Shown here one piece after another: positions 16,526 to 24,070 of a DNA stretch of 64,000 bases. Origin of the DNA: Phycicoccus sonneratiae (GTDB lineage: Bacteria; Actinomycetota; Actinomycetes; Actinomycetales; Dermatophilaceae); the NCBI RefSeq assembly GCF_016887965.1, contig NZ_JAFDVD010000008.1, forward strand, positions 62,001-126,000. The letters run 5' to 3'. The notes under the pieces were generated by a model. It was not told the DNA's origin. It saw nothing but the letters and a program-made list of their open reading frames with translations, and did no database searches. A program made the translations under genes and the position numbers. Position 1 is the stretch's first letter; every line of letters starts with the position of its first letter.

Positions 16526-17401
16526 ATGACCATCGTCGTCACCGGAGCCACCGGCCACCTCGGCCACCTCGTCGTCGAGGCGCTGCTGCGTCGCGGCGCC
16601 GACCCCGCCCAGGTCGTCGCCACCGGTCGCGACCTCGCGAAGGTCGCCGACCTCGCAGCACGTGGCGTCCGCACCGTCGCCTCCGACTACACCGACCCCG
16701 AGTCGCTGCGCGCGGCGTTCGCCGGCGCCGACCGCGTGCTCCTGGTCTCCGGCAACGAGATCGGCCAGCGCCTTCCCCAGCACACCAACGCCGTCGAGGC
16801 CGCGAAGGACGCCGGCGTCGACCTCCTCGCGTACACGAGCATCCCGCAGGCCGACACCTCCGGCATGCAGCTGGCCGCCGAGCACCTGGCGACCGAGCAG
16901 GTCATCCGCGACTCCGGCCTGCCGTGGGTCTTCCTCCGCAACTCCTGGTACCTCGAGAACTACCTCCCGCAGCTGCCGACCTGGCTCGAGCACGGTGCGA
17001 TCCTCGGCGCCGCCGGGGACGGACGCGTCAGCGCCGCCACCCGCGCCGACTACGCCGACGCCGCCGCAGCCGTCCTCCTCGACCCCGCCACCACCGGCGG
17101 CACGGTCCACGAGCTGGGCGGCAGCAGCGCCTTCACGCTCGCCGAGCTGGCGGCCGCCGTCACGGAGGCCACCGGCACCGACGTCGCCTACCGCGACCTG
17201 TCCGAGGCCGACCTCACCGACGCCCTCGCCGACGCCGGCCTCCCGCGCCCGTACGCCGCCGTGCTCGCCGACTCCGACCGCGGCATCGCGCGCGGCGCGC
17301 TGGAGGTGACGAGCGGCGACCTCGAGCGCCTCATCGGCCGCCCCCCGACGACGATGGCGCACGCCCTCGCCGACGCCGTCGCGGCAACCCGCGCGGCCTG
17401 A
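16526..17401 (+). CDS. NAD(P)H-binding quinone oxidoreductase-like protein (QOR2 type, NmrA fold)
   Basis: 291 residues from ATG 16526 with a CCGAGAGGA ribosome site. Rossmann motif GATGHLG at residues 7-13, followed by ATGRDLAKVADL, VASDYTD and LLVSGNE, which place it among the atypical short-chain dehydrogenases of the NmrA/QorB type. These proteins bind NADPH, and QOR2 members reduce quinones. LLAYTSIPQADTS and VFLRNSWYLENY resemble E. coli QorB (LLYTSLLHADTS, LRNGWYSENY). It is divergent from the Cys-containing HxlR repressor and followed 25 bp later by a paralogous gene, suggesting an operon for quinone or electrophile stress. Confidence 0.88.
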   Translation: MTIVVTGATGHLGHLVVEALLRRGADPAQVVATGRDLAKVADLAARGVRTVASDYTDPESLRAAFAGADRVLLVSGNEIGQRLPQHTNAVEAAKDAGVDLLAYTSIPQADTSGMQLAAEHLATEQVIRDSGLPWVFLRNSWYLENYLPQLPTWLEHGAILGAAGDGRVSAATRADYADAAAAVLLDPATTGGTVHELGGSSAFTLAELAAAVTEATGTDVAYRDLSEADLTDALADAGLPRPYAAVLADSDRGIARGALEVTSGDLERLIGRPPTTMAHALADAVAATRAA

Positions 17402-17426
17402 CCCGACCGAGGAGGAGGATGGCCCG

Positions 17427-18275
17427 ATGACCACGAGCACCCCCCGCATCGCCGTCACGGGAGCGACCGGCGCGGTCGGCGGGATGGTCGCCCGCGACCT
17501 CGCCGACCGCGGTGTGCCGCAACGACTCGTCGTGCGCGACCCGTCGCGCGCCCCGCAGCTGCCCGGCGCCGAGGTGGTCGCGGCGACCTACGGCGACGCG
17601 GACGCGATGCGCGCCGCGCTCGAGGGGGTCGACGTCCTCCTCCTCGTCTCGGCCTCGGAGTCCGCCGACAGGATGGCCGAGCACCGCTCGGCCGTCGAGG
17701 CGGCCTCGGCGGCCGGAGTCGGGCACGTCGTCTACACCTCGTTCCTCGGTGCCGCGGCCGACTGCACCTTCACCCTCGGCCGCGACCACTGGGCGACGGA
17801 GGGCCTCGTCCGCGACGCCGGGCTGTCGCACACCTTCCTGCGTGACAGCCTCTACCTCGACTTCCTGCCGCTCATGGTCGGCGAGGACGGCGTCGTGCGC
17901 GGGCCCGCCGGGGACGGCCGGCTCGGCGCCGTCGCGCGCGAGGACGTCGCCCGCACGGCCGTTGCCGCGCTCCTCGACCCCGACGCCCACCGGAACCTGA
18001 CCTACGACCTCACGGGCCCGGAAGCGTTGTCGTTCACCGAGATCGCGGCCACGATCGCCGAGATCACCGGACGACCCGCCACCTTCCACGACGAGACGGT
18101 CGAGGAGGCGTACGCGTCCCGCGCGGGCTACGGCGCTCCACCGTGGCAGCTCGACGCCTGGGTGTCGACGTACACGGCGGTGCGCGCCGGGGAACTCGAC
18201 GTCGTCACCGGCGACGTCGAGCGGGTCACCGGCCGCGCACCGATCTCGTTGCGCGAGCTGCTCGCCCGCACCTGA
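17427..18275 (+). CDS. NmrA-family NAD(P)-binding protein
   Basis: 282 residues. Glycine-rich Rossmann motif GATGAVGG at about residues 12-19, then VVRDPSRAPQL (NADP-preferring Arg), VAATYGD and LLLVSASES. HVVYTSFLGAAADCTF and HTFLRDSLYLDFLP occupy the catalytic-domain positions. It is paralogous to the gene just upstream (same domain order, about 280-290 residues) and separated from it by 25 bp carrying a GAGGAGGA ribosome site. It is therefore probably a co-regulated second reductase or sensor with a different substrate. The active-site YxxxK of classical SDRs is absent, as usual in NmrA-like proteins. Confidence 0.88.
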   Translation: MTTSTPRIAVTGATGAVGGMVARDLADRGVPQRLVVRDPSRAPQLPGAEVVAATYGDADAMRAALEGVDVLLLVSASESADRMAEHRSAVEAASAAGVGHVVYTSFLGAAADCTFTLGRDHWATEGLVRDAGLSHTFLRDSLYLDFLPLMVGEDGVVRGPAGDGRLGAVAREDVARTAVAALLDPDAHRNLTYDLTGPEALSFTEIAATIAEITGRPATFHDETVEEAYASRAGYGAPPWQLDAWVSTYTAVRAGELDVVTGDVERVTGRAPISLRELLART

Positions 18276-18277
18276 CG

Positions 18278-19288
18278 TCAGGCCACGCGACCCTTCGGGG
18301 CGTTGGCGGCGGTCTGCGCGGGGTCGCGGACGACGACGTCGCCGAGGGCCTCGTCGATGGCCGTCATCGCCGACGCCTCGAGCTTCACCCCGGCGGCCTT
18401 GACGTTGCTCTCGACCTGCTCGGGGCGCGAGGCGCCGACGAGCGCCGCCGCCACGTTGTCGTTCTGCAGGACCCAGGCGATGGCCAGCTGCGCCATCGTC
18501 AGGCCCGCCTCGTCGGCGATCGGCTGCAGCTTTTGCACCCGCGCGAGGAGGTCGTCGTCCATGAACCGCTTGATCATGTCGGCGCCCCCCTTGTCGTCGG
18601 TGGCGCGCGACCCGGCCGGGGGGGCCTCGCCCGGCTTGTACTTGCCGGTGAGGATGCCCTGCGCGATGGGGCTCCAGACGATCTGGCTGACGCCGAGCTC
18701 CTCGCACGCCGGCACGACCTCGTCCTCGATGACGCGCCAGAGCATCGAGTACTGCGGCTGGCTCGAGATCAGCTGGATGCCGAGGTCCTTCGCGAGCGCG
18801 TGCCCGGCGCGGATCTGGTCGGCGGTCCACTCGGACACCCCGATGTAGAGCGCCTTGCCCTGCCGGACGACGTCGGCGAAGGCCTGCATCGTCTCCTCGA
18901 GCGGGGTCTCGGTGTCGTAGCGGTGCGCCTGGTAGAGGTCGACGTAGTCGGTGCGCAGCCGGCCGAGCGAGCCGTGGATGGACTCCATGATGTGCTTGCG
19001 GGACAGGCCGGTGTCGTTCTTCCCGCCCGGTCCGGTGGGCCAGTAGACCTTCGTGAAGATCTCGAGGCTCTCGCGCCGCTCGCTGACGAGGGCCTCGCCG
19101 AGCACCGACTCGGCCCGGGTGTTGGCGTACACGTCCGCCGTGTCGAAGGTGCTGATGCCCGCGTCGAGCGCGGCCCGCACGCAGGCGGTGGCCGCGTCGT
19201 TCTCGACCTGCGAGCCGTGGGTCAGCCAGTTGCCGTAGGTGATCTCGGAGATCTTGAGACCGCTGTTGCCGAGGTATCGGAAGTCCAT
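18278..19288 (-). CDS. Aldo/keto reductase, Kv-beta-like
   Basis: 336 residues from ATG 19288. AKR signatures: FDTADVYANTRAES (Asp, Tyr of the tetrad), FTKVYWPTG (Lys), YQAHRYD (His) and the C-terminal NADPH loop ALVGASRPEQVESN. The N-terminus (MDFRYLGNSGLKISEITYGNW) and insertion pattern match the AKR family related to voltage-gated potassium channel beta subunits, widespread in actinobacteria. It is convergent with the NmrA-like gene with only 2 bp between stops. Substrate unknown. It is distinct from the YghZ-like reductase at 4750. Confidence 0.92.
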   Translation of the reverse strand: MDFRYLGNSGLKISEITYGNWLTHGSQVENDAATACVRAALDAGISTFDTADVYANTRAESVLGEALVSERRESLEIFTKVYWPTGPGGKNDTGLSRKHIMESIHGSLGRLRTDYVDLYQAHRYDTETPLEETMQAFADVVRQGKALYIGVSEWTADQIRAGHALAKDLGIQLISSQPQYSMLWRVIEDEVVPACEELGVSQIVWSPIAQGILTGKYKPGEAPPAGSRATDDKGGADMIKRFMDDDLLARVQKLQPIADEAGLTMAQLAIAWVLQNDNVAAALVGASRPEQVESNVKAAGVKLEASAMTAIDEALGDVVVRDPAQTAANAPKGRVA

Positions 19289-19346
19289 CCCGCCACCGTA
19301 GGCCGGGACCCCGCGCCGACGGTGGCCGGGGTGCGCCCCGACGCGG

Positions 19347-19712
19347 CTACTTCGACGACGGGGAGACGGTGGTGCCCGCCCCCGATGCCGGGTCGGTCGG
19401 CGCCGTCGCGGGCACCGACACGACGGTCCGCACGGGCACGGGGTCCTGGGCCCGCGCGTCCGCGCCCCCACCCGCGCCGACGTACAGGCCCAGGAGGCCG
19501 GTGGCGAGCGCGAGCATGATGCCGTGCCCGGTCAGCAGCTGCGGCTTGCTGCCGTAGAAGCCGGCGGGCCCGGGGACGGCCACGCCGTAGTCGTTGCGCC
19601 AGAAGCTCCATCCGCGCGGCGCGGCGGGCCAGTCCGGCTCCGGGGTCCAGCCGGGGTCGGGGAACCACCCCTCCGGCATGGGTGGCCAGGTCGGCGGCGC
19701 GGTGAACCGCAT
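19347..19712 (-). CDS. Trp-rich N-terminus, single-pass membrane protein of unknown function
   Basis: 121 residues from ATG 19712. The first 40 residues are rich in Pro and Trp (TWPPMPEGWFPDPGWTPEPDWP) and resemble a DUF2510-like cytoplasmic headpiece. One membrane segment follows (GIMLALATGLLGLYVGAGGG), then a low-complexity Val/Thr/Ala/Pro tail. It begins 5 bp after the end of the 340-residue hypothetical gene upstream, so the two are probably one transcript. No functional motif is visible. Confidence 0.72.
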   Translation of the reverse strand: MRFTAPPTWPPMPEGWFPDPGWTPEPDWPAAPRGWSFWRNDYGVAVPGPAGFYGSKPQLLTGHGIMLALATGLLGLYVGAGGGADARAQDPVPVRTVVSVPATAPTDPASGAGTTVSPSSK

Positions 19713-19717
19713 CGCGG

Positions 19718-20740
19718 CTACGCGGAGGCGCGGTGGCGAACGGCGCAGACCTCTTCGAGGCGCTCGGCCAGCCCGGGCACGGTGTCGAGCGCCAGCGGGA
19801 TCATCACCGGGCTGTCGACGCCCTCGGCGCCGAGGCGCACCCCCCGCCCGAAGCGCTCGAGCAGCGAGACGGCGTCCATCGCGAAGTCGGCGCGCAGGAT
19901 GTCGTCGCGGGTCAGCTCGGCGACCGCGAGGAGGTTGAGGTCGTCCCACGGGCCCGAGCAGGTGGCGCGCAGGGCGTGCACCTTGACCGAGTCCGCGCCG
20001 GGCGACGCGGCGAGGGCGCGGCGGGCGGTGGCGACGACGACGGCCGCGACGTGCTGGCGGTAGAGCCGGGCCCGGTGGGCGACCGACGCGCGGCGGATGG
20101 TCAGCGACCCGTCCGCGGCGAGGCGCACCTCCTCGGCCGGCAGCACGTGCTCGCCGGAGACGACGACCGCGACCTCGACGCACGCGCCGTGCGTGCCGAG
20201 CGCCGTGGCGCGCGACCCGCGGTCGGCGGCGAAGACGCCGTTGACGTACTCGGTGACCGTGCGGGGGTCGTTGGCGCACAGGGCGCTCCACCACTGGTCG
20301 ATGCGGTGCTCCTCGGCCTGCACGCGCTCCTCGGCGGCCCGGCGGGCGGCGCCGATGTCGGTGAGGGCGCGGCGCTGGGCGACCTTCGCGGCGCGACGAC
20401 GGTTCGCCATGTCGAACCACGGGACCCCGCGGACGGCGGCCTCGGCGTGCCGGGTGCGGATCGTCGACTCGTCGATCCGCTCGGGGGCCGGGGCGCTCGG
20501 GCGCTGGGCCGGCGCGAACCAGGAACGGTGCACGGAGGTGAGGGCGTCCTCGGCGTCGAGGATGGACTCCGCGAGCGCCGCCTTGGCCGCCGACGCGTGG
20601 TCGGAGGTCAGTCGGGGCGTCCGCTCGACCGCCGCGAGCTGGGCGCCCGACGACGCGACCCGGGGCGTGAACGTCGCCCGGAACGCGGGGCTCGAAACGC
20701 GAATGCTGACACTCGTTGCGGTGTCGACCGTGATGCTCAC
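19718..20740 (-). CDS. Hypothetical protein with central coiled-coil
   Basis: 340 residues from GTG 20740, chosen because two GGAGGAG-type ribosome sites lie within 20 nt upstream; an upstream ATG at 20791 would pass through them. The N-terminal part begins VSITVDTATSVSIRV. A charged helical stretch (RRRAAKVAQRRALTDIGAARRAAEERVQAEEHRIDQWW) suggests a coiled coil around residues 120-165. Beta/alpha segments such as VEVAVVVSGEHVLPAEEVRL follow. No membrane helix, signal peptide or catalytic motif is seen. The following 121-residue membrane protein is 5 bp away. I do not recognise the family. Confidence 0.75.
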   Translation of the reverse strand: MSITVDTATSVSIRVSSPAFRATFTPRVASSGAQLAAVERTPRLTSDHASAAKAALAESILDAEDALTSVHRSWFAPAQRPSAPAPERIDESTIRTRHAEAAVRGVPWFDMANRRRAAKVAQRRALTDIGAARRAAEERVQAEEHRIDQWWSALCANDPRTVTEYVNGVFAADRGSRATALGTHGACVEVAVVVSGEHVLPAEEVRLAADGSLTIRRASVAHRARLYRQHVAAVVVATARRALAASPGADSVKVHALRATCSGPWDDLNLLAVAELTRDDILRADFAMDAVSLLERFGRGVRLGAEGVDSPVMIPLALDTVPGLAERLEEVCAVRHRASA

Positions 20741-20978
20741 CTGACTCCTCCGGCTCCTCCCTGCTGCACTACGGAAGTTAGTGACGCGCAACGGCGCTCA
20801 CGGGTGACTTGACCAACCCTTTACGAAGGTCGGCAACGGCCTTTACCGACACCGTTGTCCCCCTCGTCCGAACGGTCGACGGGCGGTGTCCGGACACCCG
20901 ATCGCCCGCTCCCGCGGGGTGTGCCGCGACGCGGCGGACCCCTGTCGCCGGGTGCGCCCGACGCGGCACACTGGCCTC

Positions 20979-22715
20979 GTGCAGGTGCCGTGGGCCGTGG
21001 TGCCGGAGAACGTCCGGACGCTGCGCCACTACCCCCGCCGCCAGCTGCCCGGCGACCTGCTCGCCGGCCTGCTCGTCGCGGCCCTCGCAGTGCCCCAGGC
21101 CCTCGGGTACGCCGCGGTCGCGGGAGTGCCCGTGCAGGTCGGTCTGTACACGCTGCCGCCGGCCCTGCTCGCCTACGCGCTCTTCGGCACCTCGCGGGTG
21201 CTGTTCGTCGGACCGGTCTCGACGGTGTCGGTGCTGTCGGGGTCCATCGTGCGGGCCCTGGCCGGTGGCGACCCCGAGCTCGCCGTGCGGCTCACCTCGG
21301 CGCTGGCCCTCACCGCCGGGGTCGTGCTCGTCGTCGCAGGCCTGCTGCGGCTCGGCTGGGTGGCGCAGTTCCTCAGCCAGCCGATCGTCACCGGGTTCGT
21401 CGCGGGGCTCGTCGTGCTCATCGTCGTCGGGGAGCTGCCGGCCCTGGCCGGGTTGCCATCGCCCGCCGGCAACCTCGCCGAGCGCCTGCTCACCCTGGTC
21501 GGCGGGGTGGCGGACTTCGACGGGTTGACGCTGTCGGTCGGCGCGGGGGCGCTCGTCGTGCTCTTCGGGGGGCAGCGGCTGCTCCCCCGCGTGCCGTGGT
21601 CGCTCGTCGTGCTCGTCGCCGGCATCGTCCTGTCGTCCCGCGCCTCGCTCGCCGAGCACAGCGTCCTCGTCGTGGGCGCGGTGCCGGGCGGGCTGCCCGT
21701 GCCGTCGCTGCCGCTCGTCGACGTGCGGCTGCTCGGCGGGGTCGTCACCGGGGCGCTGGCCATCGCAGCGGTCGGCATCGCCGAGGGGCTGGCCGCGGTG
21801 CGCACCTTCTCGGCCGAGGAGGTCGATGCGCGCACCGACGACCGCGAGCTCGTCGCCCACGGCGCCGCCGACCTCGCCTCCGGGCTGTTCGGGGGGATGG
21901 GCGTCGGCGGGTCGCTGTCGAAGACGGCCGCCAACGCGAGCGCCGGCGCGCACACGCAGCTGAGCGGCATCACCTCGGCCGTCGTGACCCTCGCCGTGCT
22001 CGTCGCGGCCACCGGGGCGCTGGCCGAGCTGCCGCGCACCGTCCTGTCGGCGATCGTCGTCCACGCGGTGTGGGGCCTGGTGCGCCCGCGGGAGTTCACC
22101 CGGTACGCGCGGCTGCGGCGCAACGACGCGGTCGCGGCGCTCGTGGCGCTCGGCGGGGTGCTGGCCCTCGGGCCGCTGGGCGGGCTGCTCCTCGCGGTGG
22201 CCCAGTCGGTGCTCGGGCTCGTCTACCGGTCGGTGCAGGTCGACGTCGACGAGATGGGCCGGGTCGCGACGGAGAAGGCGGCGTGGGGGTCGCTGAGGTC
22301 GGACCCGACCCGGCGCACGTACCGCGGCGTCCTCGTCCTCCGGCCGAGCGGCCCGTTGTTCTGGGCCAACGCCTCGACCGTGCTCGCCCAGGTCGAACGG
22401 GTCGCCCTGGCCCGGGCCGCGGAGGGTGGGCTGCGCGCCGTCGTGCTCGACCTCGAGGCGACGAACCAGATGGACTCGACGACGAGCGACCGGCTCACCC
22501 ACCTCGTCCACGTGCTGCGGCGGCACGGCGTCGACGTCCACCTCGTGCGGGTGTTCGGTGAGGTCCGCCGGGTGCTCCGGCGGGCCGGCCTGCTCGACGA
22601 CCTCGGGCCGGGGCACCTGTGGCACTCGATCGCCGCCGGGGTGAAGGCGGCGCGCGCGGCGCCGGAGGGCGAGGACGAGCCCGAGGACGGTGCCGACCCC
22701 GACGACGGGAGCTAG
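20979..22715 (+). CDS. SulP-family anion transporter with STAS domain
   Basis: 578 residues from GTG 20979; an in-frame ATG at 20886 would add 31 Arg-rich residues that do not fit the family N-terminus. About ten to twelve hydrophobic helices are present. The SulP signature VAALAVPQALGYAAVAGVP lies in helix 1, with GVGGSLSKTAANASAGAHTQLSG in the core domain (close to the family GGMPGTGAxSRTAVN motif). A cytoplasmic STAS domain forms the last ~110 residues (YRGVLVLRPSGPLFWANAS, VLDLEATNQMDSTT). Such proteins carry sulfate, bicarbonate or dicarboxylates. No carbonic anhydrase or sulfate gene is adjacent, so the substrate is open. Confidence 0.92.
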   Translation: MQVPWAVVPENVRTLRHYPRRQLPGDLLAGLLVAALAVPQALGYAAVAGVPVQVGLYTLPPALLAYALFGTSRVLFVGPVSTVSVLSGSIVRALAGGDPELAVRLTSALALTAGVVLVVAGLLRLGWVAQFLSQPIVTGFVAGLVVLIVVGELPALAGLPSPAGNLAERLLTLVGGVADFDGLTLSVGAGALVVLFGGQRLLPRVPWSLVVLVAGIVLSSRASLAEHSVLVVGAVPGGLPVPSLPLVDVRLLGGVVTGALAIAAVGIAEGLAAVRTFSAEEVDARTDDRELVAHGAADLASGLFGGMGVGGSLSKTAANASAGAHTQLSGITSAVVTLAVLVAATGALAELPRTVLSAIVVHAVWGLVRPREFTRYARLRRNDAVAALVALGGVLALGPLGGLLLAVAQSVLGLVYRSVQVDVDEMGRVATEKAAWGSLRSDPTRRTYRGVLVLRPSGPLFWANASTVLAQVERVALARAAEGGLRAVVLDLEATNQMDSTTSDRLTHLVHVLRRHGVDVHLVRVFGEVRRVLRRAGLLDDLGPGHLWHSIAAGVKAARAAPEGEDEPEDGADPDDGS

Positions 22716-22730
22716 CCGGGGGACGAGTCG

Positions 22731-23675
22731 TCAGCCCGGCGGAGCCGTCGTCGAGGAGGTTCGGGTGAGCTCCGCGGTCGGTGACGGCTGCGGTGCGACG
22801 TGCTGCCCCCACTGCGCGCCGGCGGTGCGCGCCCAGTCCTCCCAGGCGCCGGACGACACCGACAGCCATGCCGAGGCCAGCAGGACGAGGGCGGCCGCCC
22901 GACGGCGCAGGCGGCGGTGCCGACGCCTGCGTTCGGCCGCGCGACGGGCATCACCGAGCTGGCGGCGGGTGGGTGGCGGAGCGGTGGTCACGGGCCGTCG
23001 AGCGGTGGTCACGGGCCGTCGAGTCGGCGGTCGTCGGTGGGGGGCAGATCGGCTCGCGCCGAGGTCGCGACCGATGGCGGCGAGCAGAAGGGGGTCGGTC
23101 GTCGTCGACGGGAACTCTGTCCGCACCTGCACCTTGAGCGCCTGGAGCTCGGCCTCCGGGGCGCGGCGCAGGCCGGTGACCCACCGGGCGAGGTGGGGCA
23201 GCGGGACGATCCACACACCGCGGACGACGCGCGGTTCACCGAAGCGCCGCGCGTCGCGGCCGACCAGGCAGATGGCTTGGGTCACGCCGTGCCGCAGGCG
23301 ACCTGCGACGACCCCGGCCATCCACTCCACCCGGGCGAGCTCGCGGGTGCGAGGGCGGTGCGTGCGCTCACCGGTCGCCGACCAGTAGTGCTGGAAGAGG
23401 GTTCCGCCGTACTCGGTGACCTGCCCGCTCCAGTTCTTGGCGTCGACGAGGAGGATGCCGGTCGGGCCGACGACGAGGTGGTCGAGGTTCGACTCGGTGA
23501 CCCCTGGCATGAGCAGTCGGTCGTGGAGGACGAGGTAGTCCGCCGGCAGCGTCGCGAGGGCGGCCGCCACCCGGCGTTCGCCCTCGGCACCGGCCGCCCA
23601 CGCGGCCGCGGAGTCGTCACCGCGGGCCGCGAGCAGCTGCGCCATCCGCTCGGCGCTGCCCCCCGACTCCCCCAT
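22731..23675 (-). CDS. NERD-domain protein with C-terminal membrane anchor
   Basis: 314 residues from ATG 23675. The nuclease-related domain occupies about residues 25-150: GAEGERRVAAALATLPADYLVLHDRLL, SNLDHLVVGPTGILLVDAKNWSG, with the D...E/D-x-K-type core residues (LDHLVVGP and VDAKNW). A long Arg/Pro linker (THRRPPTRRPVTTARRPVTT) contains a short repeat. A single hydrophobic helix (AAALVLLASAWLSVSSG) lies near the C-terminus, followed by an Ala/Thr tail. NERD proteins are suspected nucleases or nucleic-acid-binding proteins. It is convergent with the SulP gene, 15 bp apart, and divergent from the giant-protein cassette. Confidence 0.9.
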   Translation of the reverse strand: MGESGGSAERMAQLLAARGDDSAAAWAAGAEGERRVAAALATLPADYLVLHDRLLMPGVTESNLDHLVVGPTGILLVDAKNWSGQVTEYGGTLFQHYWSATGERTHRPRTRELARVEWMAGVVAGRLRHGVTQAICLVGRDARRFGEPRVVRGVWIVPLPHLARWVTGLRRAPEAELQALKVQVRTEFPSTTTDPLLLAAIGRDLGASRSAPHRRPPTRRPVTTARRPVTTAPPPTRRQLGDARRAAERRRRHRRLRRRAAALVLLASAWLSVSSGAWEDWARTAGAQWGQHVAPQPSPTAELTRTSSTTAPPG

Positions 23676-23782
23676 CCGTCCCTCCCGTCGCGTCCACCCC
23701 GCGGCGTGACCGTAGCCGGATGCCGTCCTGGTGTCCGGGGAACGAGGAAGTTCGGGACAGCGCGGGGCGAGGTGGGGTGTTC

Positions 23783-23827
23783 GAGTGCTCTCGGTTGAGT
23801 CACATGCTGAAGCAACCGAGAGCACTC
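23783..23827. repeat. Perfect 15-bp inverted repeat between divergent genes
   Basis: GAGTGCTCTCGGTTG (23783-23797) and CAACCGAGAGCACTC (23813-23827) are perfect complements around a 15-nt loop. A second palindrome, AATGGCCCG-GT-CGGGCCATT, follows at 23887-23906. Both lie in the 395-bp gap (23676-24070) between the NERD gene and the giant cassette, which are transcribed away from each other, so a terminator for a flanking gene is unlikely. The composition of 23720-23840 is less GC-rich than its surroundings. A small RNA, operator or mobile-element remnant are all possible. I see no protein-coding gene in the gap. Confidence 0.6.
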
Positions 23828-24015
23828 CACACACACCCCCTTCGCACCCGGCCGACCCCCTCGCGGGCACGCGCGCGGGCGCCGGCAATGGCCCGGTCGG
23901 GCCATTCCCGCCGACCGGAGCGCCGCAGTAGGTTCGGACGTCTCCACGCGCGGGCCGGGGCTCTATGGCCGGCGAATCACCCGGCGCCGTCCGGGCTCCT
24001 CGGGTACAGGTCGTC

Positions 24016-24066
24016 GGCTCCGCGATCCGGCCGGTGACCCCGATGCCGGATCGCGGACACGGAGCC
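24016..24066 (+). promoter_or_regulatory. Hairpin overlapping the ribosome site of the giant-protein cassette
   Basis: CCGCGATCCGGC (24020-24031) pairs perfectly with GCCGGATCGCGG (24045-24056). An outer arm GGCT/AGCC (24016-24019 with 24063-24066) reaches the GGAG ribosome site at 24061-24064, six nt before the ATG at 24071. Folded RNA would sit directly on the translation start, so translational control of the first giant gene is plausible. This is inferred from complementarity alone. Confidence 0.5.
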
Positions 24067-24070
24067 ACCG

